Both the position numbers and the translations under genes were made by a program. Positions 54,925 through 63,696 of a stretch of 64,000 nt of DNA are shown here, in pieces. The notes below the pieces were generated by a model. It was given only the letters and a program-made list of their open reading frames with translations. It ran no database searches and had not been told where the DNA came from. This DNA is from Sphingomonas taxi. Lineage in GTDB: Bacteria > Pseudomonadota > Alphaproteobacteria > Sphingomonadales > Sphingomonadaceae. The DNA is taken from assembly GCA_003240625.1 (NCBI GenBank), contig QFMX01000006.1, positions 229,560 to 293,559 of the forward strand. The letters are read 5' to 3'. Each line of letters begins with the position of its first letter. Within the stretch, counting starts at the first letter, position 1.

Positions 54925-55712
54925 GGGCGTTCGGCGCCGCTTCAACCGGGGCCTCGGCCGGGGCTTCGGCTGGGGCTCCTTCGACTGCGCCGCTGGCTGC
55001 CGTCCCTTCGGGCGGAGCAGTCCCGCGCCATGTCGCGATCATCATGGACGGCAATGGCCGCTGGGCGAAGAAGCGCTTCCTGCCGCGTTTCGCCGGCCAC
55101 AAGGCTGGCGTCGAGGCCGTGCGGAAAGTGACTCGGGCGGCGCGGGCGATGGGGATCGAGGCGCTGACGCTCTACGCGTTCTCGTCGGAGAACTGGCGCC
55201 GGCCGGCCGAGGAAGTCAGCGACCTCATGGGGTTGCTCCGCCATTTCATCCGCAGCGACCTCGACGAACTCGCGCGTGAGAACGTCCGGCTACGCGTGAT
55301 CGGCGACTATCACAGCTTTTCTCCCGATCTGGTCGCGATGGTCGACGACGCGATCGCACGGACCGCGAGCAACACCGGCCCGATCCTGGCGATCGCGCTC
55401 AACTATGGCGCGCATGCCGAACTGGTGGGCGCCGCACGGCGCTTGGCGGAGCGTGCGCGTGACGGCGCGCTCGATCCTGCCAGCATCGACGTCGGCACGA
55501 TCGAGGCCGAACTCGACACGCACGATCTGCCGCCGCTCGACCTGATGATCCGCACCTCGGGCGAGCAACGCCTGTCGAACTTCCTGTTGTGGCAGGCAGC
55601 GTATGCCGAGCTCCTGTTTGTCGACACGCTATGGCCCGACTTCGATGCGGCAGCGCTTGCCGATGCTGTCGCGGCGTTCGGCCAACGCCAGCGCCGCTAC
55701 GGTGGTCTGTGA
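54921..55712 (+). CDS. uppS: Undecaprenyl diphosphate synthase
   Basis: UppS makes the C55 lipid carrier for peptidoglycan and other surface polymers. The 263-residue product has [20 protein letters not shown] with catalytic Asp, [27 protein letters not shown] and [22 protein letters not shown]. An N-terminal extension of about 33 residues rich in Ala, Gly and Ser precedes the core. The GTG start overlaps frr; a start within the extension is also possible. Confidence 0.95.
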   Translation: MRAFGAASTGASAGASAGAPSTAPLAAVPSGGAVPRHVAIIMDGNGRWAKKRFLPRFAGHKAGVEAVRKVTRAARAMGIEALTLYAFSSENWRRPAEEVSDLMGLLRHFIRSDLDELARENVRLRVIGDYHSFSPDLVAMVDDAIARTASNTGPILAIALNYGAHAELVGAARRLAERARDGALDPASIDVGTIEAELDTHDLPPLDLMIRTSGEQRLSNFLLWQAAYAELLFVDTLWPDFDAAALADAVAAFGQRQRRYGGL

Positions 55713-55717
55713 TCCTT

Positions 55718-55801
55718 CTGTTCCCTCGCGAACGCGGGGGCCCAGGAGCCAGGAGCGCCAACGTGCGTAATCCTGGACCTCCGCCCCCGCAGGGGAACGG
55801 C
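55718..55801. repeat. Long-centre CGCGAACGCGGG-type repeat between uppS and cdsA
   Basis: A long-centre variant (TTCCCTCGCGAACGCGGGGG, CCCAGGAGCC, then TCCTGGACCTCC, GCCCCCGCAGGGGAACGG) like those at 29851 and 43190. It lies inside an otherwise tight operon, five bases after the uppS stop. Confidence 0.8.
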
Positions 55802-55824
55802 TGTTTTAATAATGGGATGGCTTC

Positions 55825-56652
55825 GTGACGACCCTGCCAGACCCCGCGAAGGCGCCTGACCAGGCGCTGCGAACGCCCTCAAATCTCAAGCTCCGGATGA
55901 TCGCCAGCGTCGGCATGATCGTCGTCGCCAGCATTGCGCTGACGCTCGGCGGCATCGCGTTCTGGTTGCTGGGCATCCTCGCGGCACTGTTCATGATGGC
56001 GGAATGGTCGATGCTCCAGGGCGTCGACGCCAAGACCAAGCGGATGACGCAGTTCGCGCTATCGGTGCCGCTCGCGCTGATGGCGCCGGCGTCGCTGATC
56101 CTCGTCATCCATGATTTCTTCACGCTGGGGCTGCTCGCGGGCGCCGCGTTCTTCGTCGTCATCACGACGCGCAAACCCAAGCTGGCGCTCGGCATCGTCT
56201 ATTGCGGTCTCCCCGTGCTCGCGCTGATGATCATCCGGCGGCAGGACGAGGGCATCCTCTACACGCTGTGGGCGCTGTCGCTGGTGTGGGCGTGCGATAT
56301 CGGCGCGTTCTTTACGGGGCGGACGCTGGGCGGCCCTAAGCTCGCGCCGGTGATCAGTCCGAACAAGACATGGTCGGGGCTGATCGGCGGCGTCGTGCTG
56401 GCGAGCGCGGTCGCGGCGGTGCTGCACACGCAATACGGCCTGCCGATGCGGATGACGCTGGCGACGCCGGTGCTCGCCGTGCTCGCGCAGATGGGCGATC
56501 TTTACGAGAGTTGGTTGAAGAGGGTGGCAGGCGTGAAGGACAGCGGCAACATCCTGCCCGGACATGGTGGCGTCATGGATCGCCTCGACGGGCTGGTCCC
56601 GGTCGCGCCGGTCGCGGCGTTCCTCGTCCTGCTGCCGCATTTCTACGCATGA
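55825..56652 (+). CDS. cdsA: Phosphatidate cytidylyltransferase
   Basis: CdsA makes CDP-diacylglycerol, the precursor for PssA and other phospholipid enzymes. The 275-residue membrane protein has about eight helices and the C-terminal signature: SPNKTWSGLIGG, then QMGDLYESWLKRVAGVKDSGNILPGHGGVMDRLDGL, including S-x27-33-K-R-x4-KD-x5-PGHGG-x2-DR-D. It overlaps dxr by ATGA. Confidence 0.95.
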   Translation: MTTLPDPAKAPDQALRTPSNLKLRMIASVGMIVVASIALTLGGIAFWLLGILAALFMMAEWSMLQGVDAKTKRMTQFALSVPLALMAPASLILVIHDFFTLGLLAGAAFFVVITTRKPKLALGIVYCGLPVLALMIIRRQDEGILYTLWALSLVWACDIGAFFTGRTLGGPKLAPVISPNKTWSGLIGGVVLASAVAAVLHTQYGLPMRMTLATPVLAVLAQMGDLYESWLKRVAGVKDSGNILPGHGGVMDRLDGLVPVAPVAAFLVLLPHFYA

Positions 56653-57806
56653 AGAGCGTCACGATTTTGGGGGCGACCGGCTCGGTCGGGACCTCGACGC
56701 TCGACCTGATCGAGCGTGAGCCCGACCGCTTCCGCGTCATCGCGCTGACCGCGAACTGCGACGTGGCGAAGCTCGCCGCGGCCGCGATCCGGACCAAGGC
56801 GGAGTTTGCCGTGGTGGCGGACGAGGGGTGCCTTCCCCAACTCCGTGAAGCGCTGGCCGGCACGGGGATCCGTGCGGGCGGTGGCTCCGAGGCCATAGCC
56901 GAGGCGGCGTCATCGGGTGCGGACTGGACGATGGGCGCGATCGTCGGCTGTGCCGGCCTCAAGCCGGTGATGGCGGCGATCGAGCAGGGCGGGACCGTCG
57001 TGATCGCCAACAAGGAGCCGCTGGTCTCCGCCGGCGACGTGATCCTTGCTGCAGCCAAACGGACCGGCGCGACGTTGTTGCCCGCCGATTCCGAGCACAA
57101 CGCGATCTTCCAGTGCTTCGACGCGAGCCGCCCCCAGGGCGTCCGCCGTATCATCCTGACGTGCAGCGGCGGGCCGTTCCGCGACTGGACGACGGAGCAG
57201 ATGCGCGGCGTCACGCTCGAACAGGCGGTCAAGCATCCCAACTGGTCGATGGGCGCGAAGATCTCGGTCGATTCGGCAACCTGCATGAACAAGGGCCTCG
57301 AGCTGATCGAGGCCGCGCGGCTGTTCCCGATCCCGCATGACCGGATCGAGATCGTGATCCACCCGCAATCGGTGGTTCACAGCCTGGTCGATTATGTCGA
57401 CGGCTCGGTTCTCGCGCAGCTGGGTCCCCCCGACATGCGGACGCCGATCGCGCATACGCTCGCCTGGCCGGATCGGATGGCGACGCCGATGGCCCCGCTC
57501 GACCTAGTCGCGATCGGCCGACTCGAGTTCGAGGCGCCCGATCCGGTGCGCTTCCCGGCGCTGCGACTCGCGCGTGAGGCGTTAGACGCAGGCGGGGCGC
57601 GGCCGGCGATTCTCAACGCCGCCAACGAGGTCGCGGTCGAGGCCTTCCTCAAGCGCCGCATTTGTTTCCTCGAAATTGCCGCAATCGTCGAACATACGTT
57701 ATCCTGTTACGACCCGGCCGCGCCGGACAGCGTCGATGCCGTATTGGCGATCGATGCCGAGGCGCGGGTATTAGCGGGTGTACGTGTGAAGGATTGCGCG
57801 GTTTGA
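56649..57806 (+). CDS. dxr: 1-deoxy-D-xylulose 5-phosphate reductoisomerase
   Basis: Dxr catalyses the committed step of the MEP isoprenoid pathway and supplies precursors to UppS. The 385-residue product has the NADPH motif ILGATGSVGTSTLDLI, IANKEPLVSAGDV, LPADSEHNAIFQC, LTCSGGPFRDW, NWSMGAKISVDSATCMNKGL with metal ligands, and HPQSVVHSLVDYVDGSVLAQ. It overlaps both cdsA and rseP. Confidence 0.96.
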   Translation: MKSVTILGATGSVGTSTLDLIEREPDRFRVIALTANCDVAKLAAAAIRTKAEFAVVADEGCLPQLREALAGTGIRAGGGSEAIAEAASSGADWTMGAIVGCAGLKPVMAAIEQGGTVVIANKEPLVSAGDVILAAAKRTGATLLPADSEHNAIFQCFDASRPQGVRRIILTCSGGPFRDWTTEQMRGVTLEQAVKHPNWSMGAKISVDSATCMNKGLELIEAARLFPIPHDRIEIVIHPQSVVHSLVDYVDGSVLAQLGPPDMRTPIAHTLAWPDRMATPMAPLDLVAIGRLEFEAPDPVRFPALRLAREALDAGGARPAILNAANEVAVEAFLKRRICFLEIAAIVEHTLSCYDPAAPDSVDAVLAIDAEARVLAGVRVKDCAV

Positions 57807-58936
57807 TCGAAACACCCGGTATCCTGCTGACGATATTGTCGTTCGTCCTGGTGATCGGACCGCTCGTGTTCGTGCACGAGATGGGCCATTACCTTGCCGG
57901 ACGCTATTTCGGGATCAAGGCGGATGCTTTCGCGGTCGGCTTCGGTCGCGAGATCGCGGGCTTTACCGACAAGCGCGGGACTCGCTGGAAGTTCGGCTGG
58001 CTGCCGCTCGGCGGCTATGTGAAGTTCGCTGGCGACATGAACCCGGCAAGCCAGCCCTCGGCCGAATGGCTGTCGCTGCCCGCCGAAGAACGCCAGCGCA
58101 CTTTCCAGTCGAAGCCGGTATGGCAGCGCGCGATCGTCGTCGCCGCCGGCCCGGTTGTGAATTTCGTCGTCGCCATCCTGATCCTTGCCGGTTTCGCCTT
58201 CGCGTATGGCGACATCCGCATGCCGCCGGTCGTCGGTGGCACGGTGCCCGGCAGTGCCGCGGCTGCGGCCGGATTGCAGGTCGGCGACCGGATCACCGCG
58301 ATCGGCGGCCGCTCGGTCGAGACGTTCGACGATCTCGCCCGCTTCGCCCGCATCCGCGCCGGCGAGAGCACGCGGATCGACGCGGTGCGTGGCGGTCAGA
58401 CGGTGTCGCGCGACCTGGTGATCGGCACCGAATTGCAGCGCGATCGCTTCGGCAACGAATACCGGATCGGTCGCCTCGGCATCGCCGGTTCGAAGCCGGT
58501 GATCGTTCCCGTCAGCCTGATCGAAGCACCGGTCGTCGCGGTGAAGCGCACCGGCCAGATCGTGTCGATGATGGTCGAGACGCTGGGGCAGGTCATCACC
58601 GGGCGCCGTTCGGTCAAGGAACTCGGCGGACCGCTCAGCATCGCCAAGGTGTCGGGCGAGCAGATGTCACTCGGGCTCGACGCCTATGTGTTCCTGATCG
58701 CCCTAGTCTCGATCAATCTGGGGTTCATCAACCTGCTGCCAGTGCCGATGCTGGATGGCGGTCACCTGTTCTTCTATGCGATCGAAGCGGTGCGCAGGCG
58801 CCCGGTCGAGCCGCAGGTGCAGGAATGGGCGTTTCGCGGCGGCCTCGCGGCGATCCTCGCGCTGATGCTGCTGGTGACCTTCAATGATCTCGGCAATTTC
58901 GGGCTGTGGAAGAATCTGGCCGGCTTGATCGGCTGA
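57803..58936 (+). CDS. rseP: Membrane zinc metalloprotease RseP (site-2 protease)
   Basis: RseP is an intramembrane protease that cuts anti-sigma factors and leftover signal peptides. The 377-residue product starts with TTG overlapping the dxr stop (TTGA). It has HEMGH at residues 25-29 in the first membrane helix, one PDZ domain (about 115-205; PVVGGTVPGSAAAAAGLQVGDRI), and the LLPVPMLDGGHL motif with the third zinc ligand. A single PDZ domain is fewer than the two of E. coli RseP. Confidence 0.93.
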   Translation: MIETPGILLTILSFVLVIGPLVFVHEMGHYLAGRYFGIKADAFAVGFGREIAGFTDKRGTRWKFGWLPLGGYVKFAGDMNPASQPSAEWLSLPAEERQRTFQSKPVWQRAIVVAAGPVVNFVVAILILAGFAFAYGDIRMPPVVGGTVPGSAAAAAGLQVGDRITAIGGRSVETFDDLARFARIRAGESTRIDAVRGGQTVSRDLVIGTELQRDRFGNEYRIGRLGIAGSKPVIVPVSLIEAPVVAVKRTGQIVSMMVETLGQVITGRRSVKELGGPLSIAKVSGEQMSLGLDAYVFLIALVSINLGFINLLPVPMLDGGHLFFYAIEAVRRRPVEPQVQEWAFRGGLAAILALMLLVTFNDLGNFGLWKNLAGLIG

Positions 58937-58992
58937 CCACGATAGGGCAGGGCGGGCGCGCCTTGTATGTGCACGTTTTTAAGGTGGGTTTG

Positions 58993-61779
58993 GTGACAGC
59001 GATCAACGGTTACGATTTCGCGCGCAAGGGCGCCCTGCTGCTTGCAGGAACGATCCTGTCGGGCGTTCCCGCGCTGGCACAGACCGTGCCGGCTGGCGCC
59101 GCGACTCCGGCGGCGACTCCTGCGCCAAGCCCTTCGTCGGGTCGGCAGACGCAGACGATGGCTGCTCCGGTCGTGGGTGTAACGCCCGTCGCCGCGCCGG
59201 TATCCGTGCGGACGATAAAGACTTTGCGCGTCGAGGGATCGCAGCGCATCGAGGCCGAGACGGTGCTCTCCTATACCAAGCTGCGTGTCGGCATCCCGTA
59301 CACCGCTGAAACGCTCGACCAGGCGCTCAAGGACCTGCAGGCCAGCGACCTGTTCGCGGACTACTCGATCGCGGGTGTCGAGGACGGCAACATCGTGCTG
59401 CGCGTACGCGAGAACCCGATCATCAACCGGGTGATCATCGAGGGCAACAAGGCGCTCAAGACCGACAAGATCACCAAAGAGATCAAGCTCGCACCGCGCC
59501 AGATCTTCACGCGCACCGCCGTCCGCCAGGATATCGGCCGGATCATCGAGCTGTATCGCCGTCAGGGCCGCTTCGGCGCCGTCATCGATCCGAAGATGGT
59601 CAACCTCGACCAGAACCGCGTCGACGTCGTGTTCGTCGTCAGCGAGGGGCCGAAATCGAAGGTTCGCCAGATCAACATCCTCGGCAACGAGGTGTTCTCC
59701 GACGACCAGATCCGCGGGCAGATGGCGACCAAGCAGGCCCGCCTTTTCCGCCTGCTTTCGTCGGCGACCAGCTACGATCAGGATCGCCTGTCCTACGATC
59801 AACAGAAGCTCCGCCAGTTCTACCTGACGCAGGGCTATGCCGATTTCCGCGTCACGTCCGCCGTCGCGGAGCTGACGCCGGATAAGAAGGACTTCATCAT
59901 CACGTACGTGGTGGAGGAGGGCAAGCGCTACAAATTCGGCGACGTCACCGTCGACAGCCAGATTCGCGACTTCGACAACACCAAGCTCGCCGCTTCGCTG
60001 CCGCTGAAGAAGGGCGACTGGTACAACGCGAAGCTGGTCGAAGATTCGGTCGATAATCTCAGCCAGACCGCGGGGCTGTTCGGCTATGCGTTCACCGAAG
60101 TGAACCCGGAGTTCGCCAAGGATTCCGACACGCTGACGATGGGGATTAATTTCAACATTGCCGAAGCCAAGCGGACCTATGTCGAGCGGATCGAGATCAA
60201 CGGCAACACGCAGACGCAGGACAAGGTCGTCCGCCGCGAGATTCGTCTGGCCGAGGGCGACGCGTTCAACAGCTTCCAGGTGAAGCGCTCGCAGGATCGC
60301 ATCAACTCGCTGGGCTATTTCCAGGACAAGATGGAGATCAAGCAGCTGCCGGGCTCGGCGCCGGACCGCGTGATCCTCGAGACCAACCTCGAAGAGAAGT
60401 CGACCGGCGAGTTGCAGCTGTCGGCGGGCTATTCCAGCCTTGAACGCTTCATCGTCCAGGCGAACATCACGCAGCGCAACTTCCGCGGCAAGGGCCAGGA
60501 ACTGCGCGCGGGCGTCAATTATTCGAGCTATTCGAAGTCTATCGAGCTGGGCTTCACCGAGCCCTATCTGTTCGACAAGAACATCGCGCTCGGTGGCGAT
60601 ATCTTCCGCCGCGATTACAACTCGTTCAACTTCGTCGGCAATGATCGGCAGACCAACTATTCGCAGGTCTCGACCGGTTTCCAGCTTCGTACCGGCGTGC
60701 CGCTGACCGAATTCTGGTCGCTGTCGGCGCGCTATGGCCTGTCCTATGACGAGGTCGGTCTCGACAACCAGTTCCTGAACGCCGATGGCTCGTGCAACGT
60801 GCTCGTGGCGGGACGCTATCTGTGCGACGCGATCGGCAATCGCTGGACGTCCTCGGTCGGCTATTCGCTCAGCCGCGACAATCTCAACAGTCGCTTGCGC
60901 CCGACGGCCGGTTCGCGCTTCTCGTTCAGCCAGGACTTTGCCGGCCTCGGCGGCGACGTGAAGTACATCCGGACTCGTTTCGAAGGGTCCAAATACCAGA
61001 ACCTCGGCAGCGGGTTCATCGGCTCGATCATCGCCGAAGGCGGCTATATTCATCCGCTGGAGAAGGCGCGCAGGGCAGGCTCGGACGCGGTCCGGATTAC
61101 CGATCGCTTCTATCTGGGTGAACCGCAGTTCCGCGGCTTCGACATCCGCGGCGTCGGGCCGCGCATTCTGCGCGCAGCCTATAGCAATGGAACACCGACC
61201 CAGGTTCTCGCGACCGACCGCAATTCGATCCAGGACGATGCGCTCGGTGGGCGTGCCTATTACCTGGCGCGTGCGGAAATCGAGATTCCGTTGGGCTCCG
61301 GCGCCCGCGAGCTCGGCTTGCGGCCGTCGATCTACGCGCAGGTCGGCAGCCTGTTCGGTATCACCAGGCCGCTGCCGTCGGCGACGTTCCCGACCTTGAT
61401 CGATCCGACCACGGGCAAGGAATATGTCGGATCGACCTTCACGCCATCGGTCAATTCCGCGGGTGCGGCGCTCTATACATACACGACGACCGACACGACC
61501 GGTGCGCCGGTCACGGCCAACACGACCTGCGCGGCCGGTTCTCCGAATGCGACGGGCGCGTGTATCGGCACAGCCGCCAATCCGCGTGCCTTGACCGAAC
61601 AGACGCCTTTCGTCGAAAGCTTCCTTGGCAACTCCGCCAAGCCGCGTCTGTCGGTCGGTATCGGCGTCAACTGGAACTCGCCGTTCGGCCCGCTCCGGAT
61701 CGATCTCGCCAAAGCCTTGCTCACCCAGAAGGGTGACGACCCCAAGCTCATTACTTTCAACGTAGGGACACAGTTCTGA
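58993..61779 (+). CDS. bamA: Outer membrane protein assembly factor BamA
   Basis: BamA inserts beta-barrel proteins into the outer membrane. Translation from GTG 58993, preceded by AAGGTGG, gives 928 residues. A signal peptide (ALLLAGTILSGVPALAQ) is followed by five POTRA domains (about residues 65-410) and a 16-strand barrel with the VRGF-type motif as FRGFDIRGVGP and an aromatic C-terminus (FNVGTQF). Two extracellular loops each carry a Cys pair (about 600/611 and 845/857). It overlaps skp by one base. Confidence 0.95.
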   Translation: MTAINGYDFARKGALLLAGTILSGVPALAQTVPAGAATPAATPAPSPSSGRQTQTMAAPVVGVTPVAAPVSVRTIKTLRVEGSQRIEAETVLSYTKLRVGIPYTAETLDQALKDLQASDLFADYSIAGVEDGNIVLRVRENPIINRVIIEGNKALKTDKITKEIKLAPRQIFTRTAVRQDIGRIIELYRRQGRFGAVIDPKMVNLDQNRVDVVFVVSEGPKSKVRQINILGNEVFSDDQIRGQMATKQARLFRLLSSATSYDQDRLSYDQQKLRQFYLTQGYADFRVTSAVAELTPDKKDFIITYVVEEGKRYKFGDVTVDSQIRDFDNTKLAASLPLKKGDWYNAKLVEDSVDNLSQTAGLFGYAFTEVNPEFAKDSDTLTMGINFNIAEAKRTYVERIEINGNTQTQDKVVRREIRLAEGDAFNSFQVKRSQDRINSLGYFQDKMEIKQLPGSAPDRVILETNLEEKSTGELQLSAGYSSLERFIVQANITQRNFRGKGQELRAGVNYSSYSKSIELGFTEPYLFDKNIALGGDIFRRDYNSFNFVGNDRQTNYSQVSTGFQLRTGVPLTEFWSLSARYGLSYDEVGLDNQFLNADGSCNVLVAGRYLCDAIGNRWTSSVGYSLSRDNLNSRLRPTAGSRFSFSQDFAGLGGDVKYIRTRFEGSKYQNLGSGFIGSIIAEGGYIHPLEKARRAGSDAVRITDRFYLGEPQFRGFDIRGVGPRILRAAYSNGTPTQVLATDRNSIQDDALGGRAYYLARAEIEIPLGSGARELGLRPSIYAQVGSLFGITRPLPSATFPTLIDPTTGKEYVGSTFTPSVNSAGAALYTYTTTDTTGAPVTANTTCAAGSPNATGACIGTAANPRALTEQTPFVESFLGNSAKPRLSVGIGVNWNSPFGPLRIDLAKALLTQKGDDPKLITFNVGTQF

Positions 61780-62441
61780 TGACGACGTTCAAGACGCTTC
61801 TCCTCGCCGCAGCGCTCGTCGCGCCGGCTGCAATGACCGCGACCGCTGCCGACGCACAGGTTTCGGGCATCGCCGTCGCCGACGCGCAGGGCGCGATCGC
61901 CAACTCGAAGGCCTGGAACGCCGCGCGCGCCCAGATCGAGACGACCTACAAGGCCCAGCTCGACCAGGCCGAGACCCGTCGCCAGGCCGTGGCGCGTGAG
62001 CTTCAGCCGCTGGTCACCGCGTTCCAGACCGCACAGCGCGCACCCGGCGCGACCGAAGCCACGTTGCGTCCGCAGGCTCAGGCGATCCAGGCGCGTGAGA
62101 ACGCCGCCAACCAGGAACTCGCTCGTCTGACGCAGCCCGCTCAGCGCGCGCAGCAATACGCGATCGAGCAGATCCAGGCGAAGCTCAGCGACGCCGTGAC
62201 CGCTGCCGTCCGTGCCAAGAACGTCAGCCTGTTGCTCCGTCCGGAAGCCGCGCTGTTCGCACAGCCGACCGCCGATATCACGGCCGCGATCACCACCGAG
62301 CTCGATCGTCTGGTGCCGTCGGTCAGCACCGCCGTGCCGGCGAACTGGCAGCCGAACCAGGGTGGCCAGCAGCAGCAGGGCGCCGCACCCGCCGCAGCCG
62401 CGCGTGCGCCTGCCGCGACGCGCACCCCGCAGGGTCGCTAA
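61779..62441 (+). CDS. skp: OmpH/Skp-family periplasmic chaperone
   Basis: Skp shields unfolded outer-membrane proteins in the periplasm. The 220-residue product has a signal peptide (LLLAAALVAPAAMTATAADAQ), then an alpha-helical, coiled-coil-prone OmpH region with VADAQGAIANSKAW and Gln/Ala-rich helices. The C-terminal tail of about 35 residues is Gln/Ala/Pro-rich. The TGATG junction couples it to bamA. fabZ follows nine bases later with no lpxD in between. Confidence 0.88.
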   Translation: MTTFKTLLLAAALVAPAAMTATAADAQVSGIAVADAQGAIANSKAWNAARAQIETTYKAQLDQAETRRQAVARELQPLVTAFQTAQRAPGATEATLRPQAQAIQARENAANQELARLTQPAQRAQQYAIEQIQAKLSDAVTAAVRAKNVSLLLRPEAALFAQPTADITAAITTELDRLVPSVSTAVPANWQPNQGGQQQQGAAPAAAARAPAATRTPQGR

Positions 62442-62450
62442 GCCATACCG

Positions 62451-62936
62451 ATGACCGAGACCGTGAACGATACTGCTAAAACCAGCATGGGCCCGCTCGA
62501 TATCGGGCGCGTCATGGCCGCGTTGCCGCATCGTTACCCGATGCTGCTGGTCGATCGTGTCGAGGATCTGATCCTCGACACGTCGATCACCGCGATCAAG
62601 GCGGTGTCGATGAACGAGCAGTTCTTCCAGGGGCATTTCCCTGGGCGCCCGATCATGCCGGGCGTGCTGATCGTCGAGGCGATGGCGCAGGCCGCGGGGA
62701 TCCTCGCGGTCGAGTCGCTGGGTCTCGCCGGCTCGGGCAAGCTCGTCTATTTCATGGCGATAGACGGGGCGAAGTTCCGCAAGCCGGTCGAGCCGGGCGT
62801 TTTGCTTAAACTGGAAGTCACGTTCGTCCAGAAGCGTAGCGCGGTCTGCAAGTTCGCCGGCCGCGCCCTGGTCGACGGGCAGTTGGTGGCCGAGGCGAAC
62901 TTCACGGCGATGATCGCCGACCCGCCGAAAGCCTGA
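62451..62936 (+). CDS. fabZ: 3-hydroxyacyl-ACP dehydratase FabZ
   Basis: FabZ dehydrates 3-hydroxyacyl-ACP in fatty acid elongation. The 161-residue hotdog-fold product has [16 protein letters not shown], the active site [22 protein letters not shown] with catalytic His and Glu, and [20 protein letters not shown] C-terminal strands. In most Gram-negative operons it is flanked by lpxD and lpxA; here it is flanked by skp and rpmE. Confidence 0.95.
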   Translation: MTETVNDTAKTSMGPLDIGRVMAALPHRYPMLLVDRVEDLILDTSITAIKAVSMNEQFFQGHFPGRPIMPGVLIVEAMAQAAGILAVESLGLAGSGKLVYFMAIDGAKFRKPVEPGVLLKLEVTFVQKRSAVCKFAGRALVDGQLVAEANFTAMIADPPKA

Positions 62937-62970
62937 CGCGAGCCTCGAAGCACGCATTCTTGTAAAATCG

Positions 62971-62999
62971 GGCGCGTCCGTGTACGGGCGCGCCTTCCT
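62971..62999 (+). terminator. Hairpin after fabZ
   Basis: A stem of GGCGCG (62971-62976) with CGCGCC (62989-62994), extended inwards by CCG/CGG, is followed by TTCCTTT. It is a likely terminator of the long operon; rpmE begins 40 bases later. Confidence 0.6.
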
Positions 63000-63039
63000 T
63001 TCAGGCTGGTCGGAACCAGCCACCTACCGGAGAATTCCC

Positions 63040-63270
63040 ATGAAGGCCGACACGCACCCCGATTATCACATGATCACCGTTCAGATGACGGATGGCAGCA
63101 AGTACCAAACCCGCACCACCTGGGGTAAGGAAGGCGATGTGATGACGCTCGAGATCGATCCGCTCGCGCATCCGGCATGGACCGGCGGCCGCGGCACGAT
63201 GCTCGACACCGGCGGCCAGGTCGCGCGCTTCAACAAGCGTTTCGGTGGTGGTCTCACGCTCCGCAAGTAA
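63040..63270 (+). CDS. rpmE: 50S ribosomal protein L31 (zinc-free form)
   Basis: The 76-residue product begins [21 protein letters not shown] and ends [19 protein letters not shown], the L31 pattern. The cysteines that bind zinc in the type A form are absent, so this is a C-minus type that needs no zinc. The ATG at 63040 follows ACCGGAGAAT. Confidence 0.95.
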   Translation: MKADTHPDYHMITVQMTDGSKYQTRTTWGKEGDVMTLEIDPLAHPAWTGGRGTMLDTGGQVARFNKRFGGGLTLRK

Positions 63271-63280
63271 TCCGAGTTAA

Positions 63281-63316
63281 CCCCCGGAACGGGTTCGATT
63301 TAATTCGTTCCGGGGG
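63281..63316 (+). terminator. Hairpin terminator after rpmE
   Basis: A perfect 11-bp stem (CCCCCGGAACG 63281-63291, CGTTCCGGGGG 63306-63316) with an AT-rich 14-base loop, followed by TATTAC, lies ten bases after the rpmE stop. Confidence 0.8.
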
Positions 63317-63378
63317 TATTACTTAATGCGACTTTAAATGTTGGCGACCAAGCTGCTCCTCGCAAGGACGAGGGCCTT

Positions 63379-63696
63379 ATGTTCGCCGCCGAATTCGAAC
63401 CCGCAGAACGCACCAGCCGGCGCCGAGCGCCGCGCGCACCGATCTCGCTCGACGCCAGCATCGGCAAGACGGGCCGGGCCCTGTGCAGGGTTATCGATAT
63501 TTCCGTACACGGCGTCCGGCTCCAAACCTATTCGGCGCTCATGCGCGGTACTAGCATCTGGCTCAACCTGCCGGAGATCGGCCAGGTCGTCGCCGATGTG
63601 ATGTGGGCCGACGATTTCACCGCCGGTTGCCAATTTCACACCCCCCTGCCGATCGAAGCGTTCGAAGCGCACGTCGCCAAGGATACCGTCAGCTGA
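63379..63696 (+). CDS. PilZ-domain protein
   Basis: This 105-residue protein has the c-di-GMP-binding PilZ pattern: RTSRRRAPRAPISLDA (RxxxR-type motif near residues 10-16) and VIDISVHGVRLQT (the D/N-x-S-x-x-G motif) followed by beta-strands. It is a stand-alone PilZ domain, probably a c-di-GMP effector in the cytosol; target unknown. AAGGAC lies upstream of the ATG. Confidence 0.85.
   Translation: MFAAEFEPAERTSRRRAPRAPISLDASIGKTGRALCRVIDISVHGVRLQTYSALMRGTSIWLNLPEIGQVVADVMWADDFTAGCQFHTPLPIEAFEAHVAKDTVS

Noticed and set aside
58774..61053. 759-codon open frame antisense to rseP and bamA
   Set aside because: It lies entirely over confirmed genes, shows no family motif, and long antisense frames are expected in high-GC DNA.
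63286..63309. GGAAC followed by CGTT, resembling an EcfG promoter before the PilZ gene
   Set aside because: The spacing is 15 bases rather than 16-17, and both parts are arms of the rpmE terminator hairpin.
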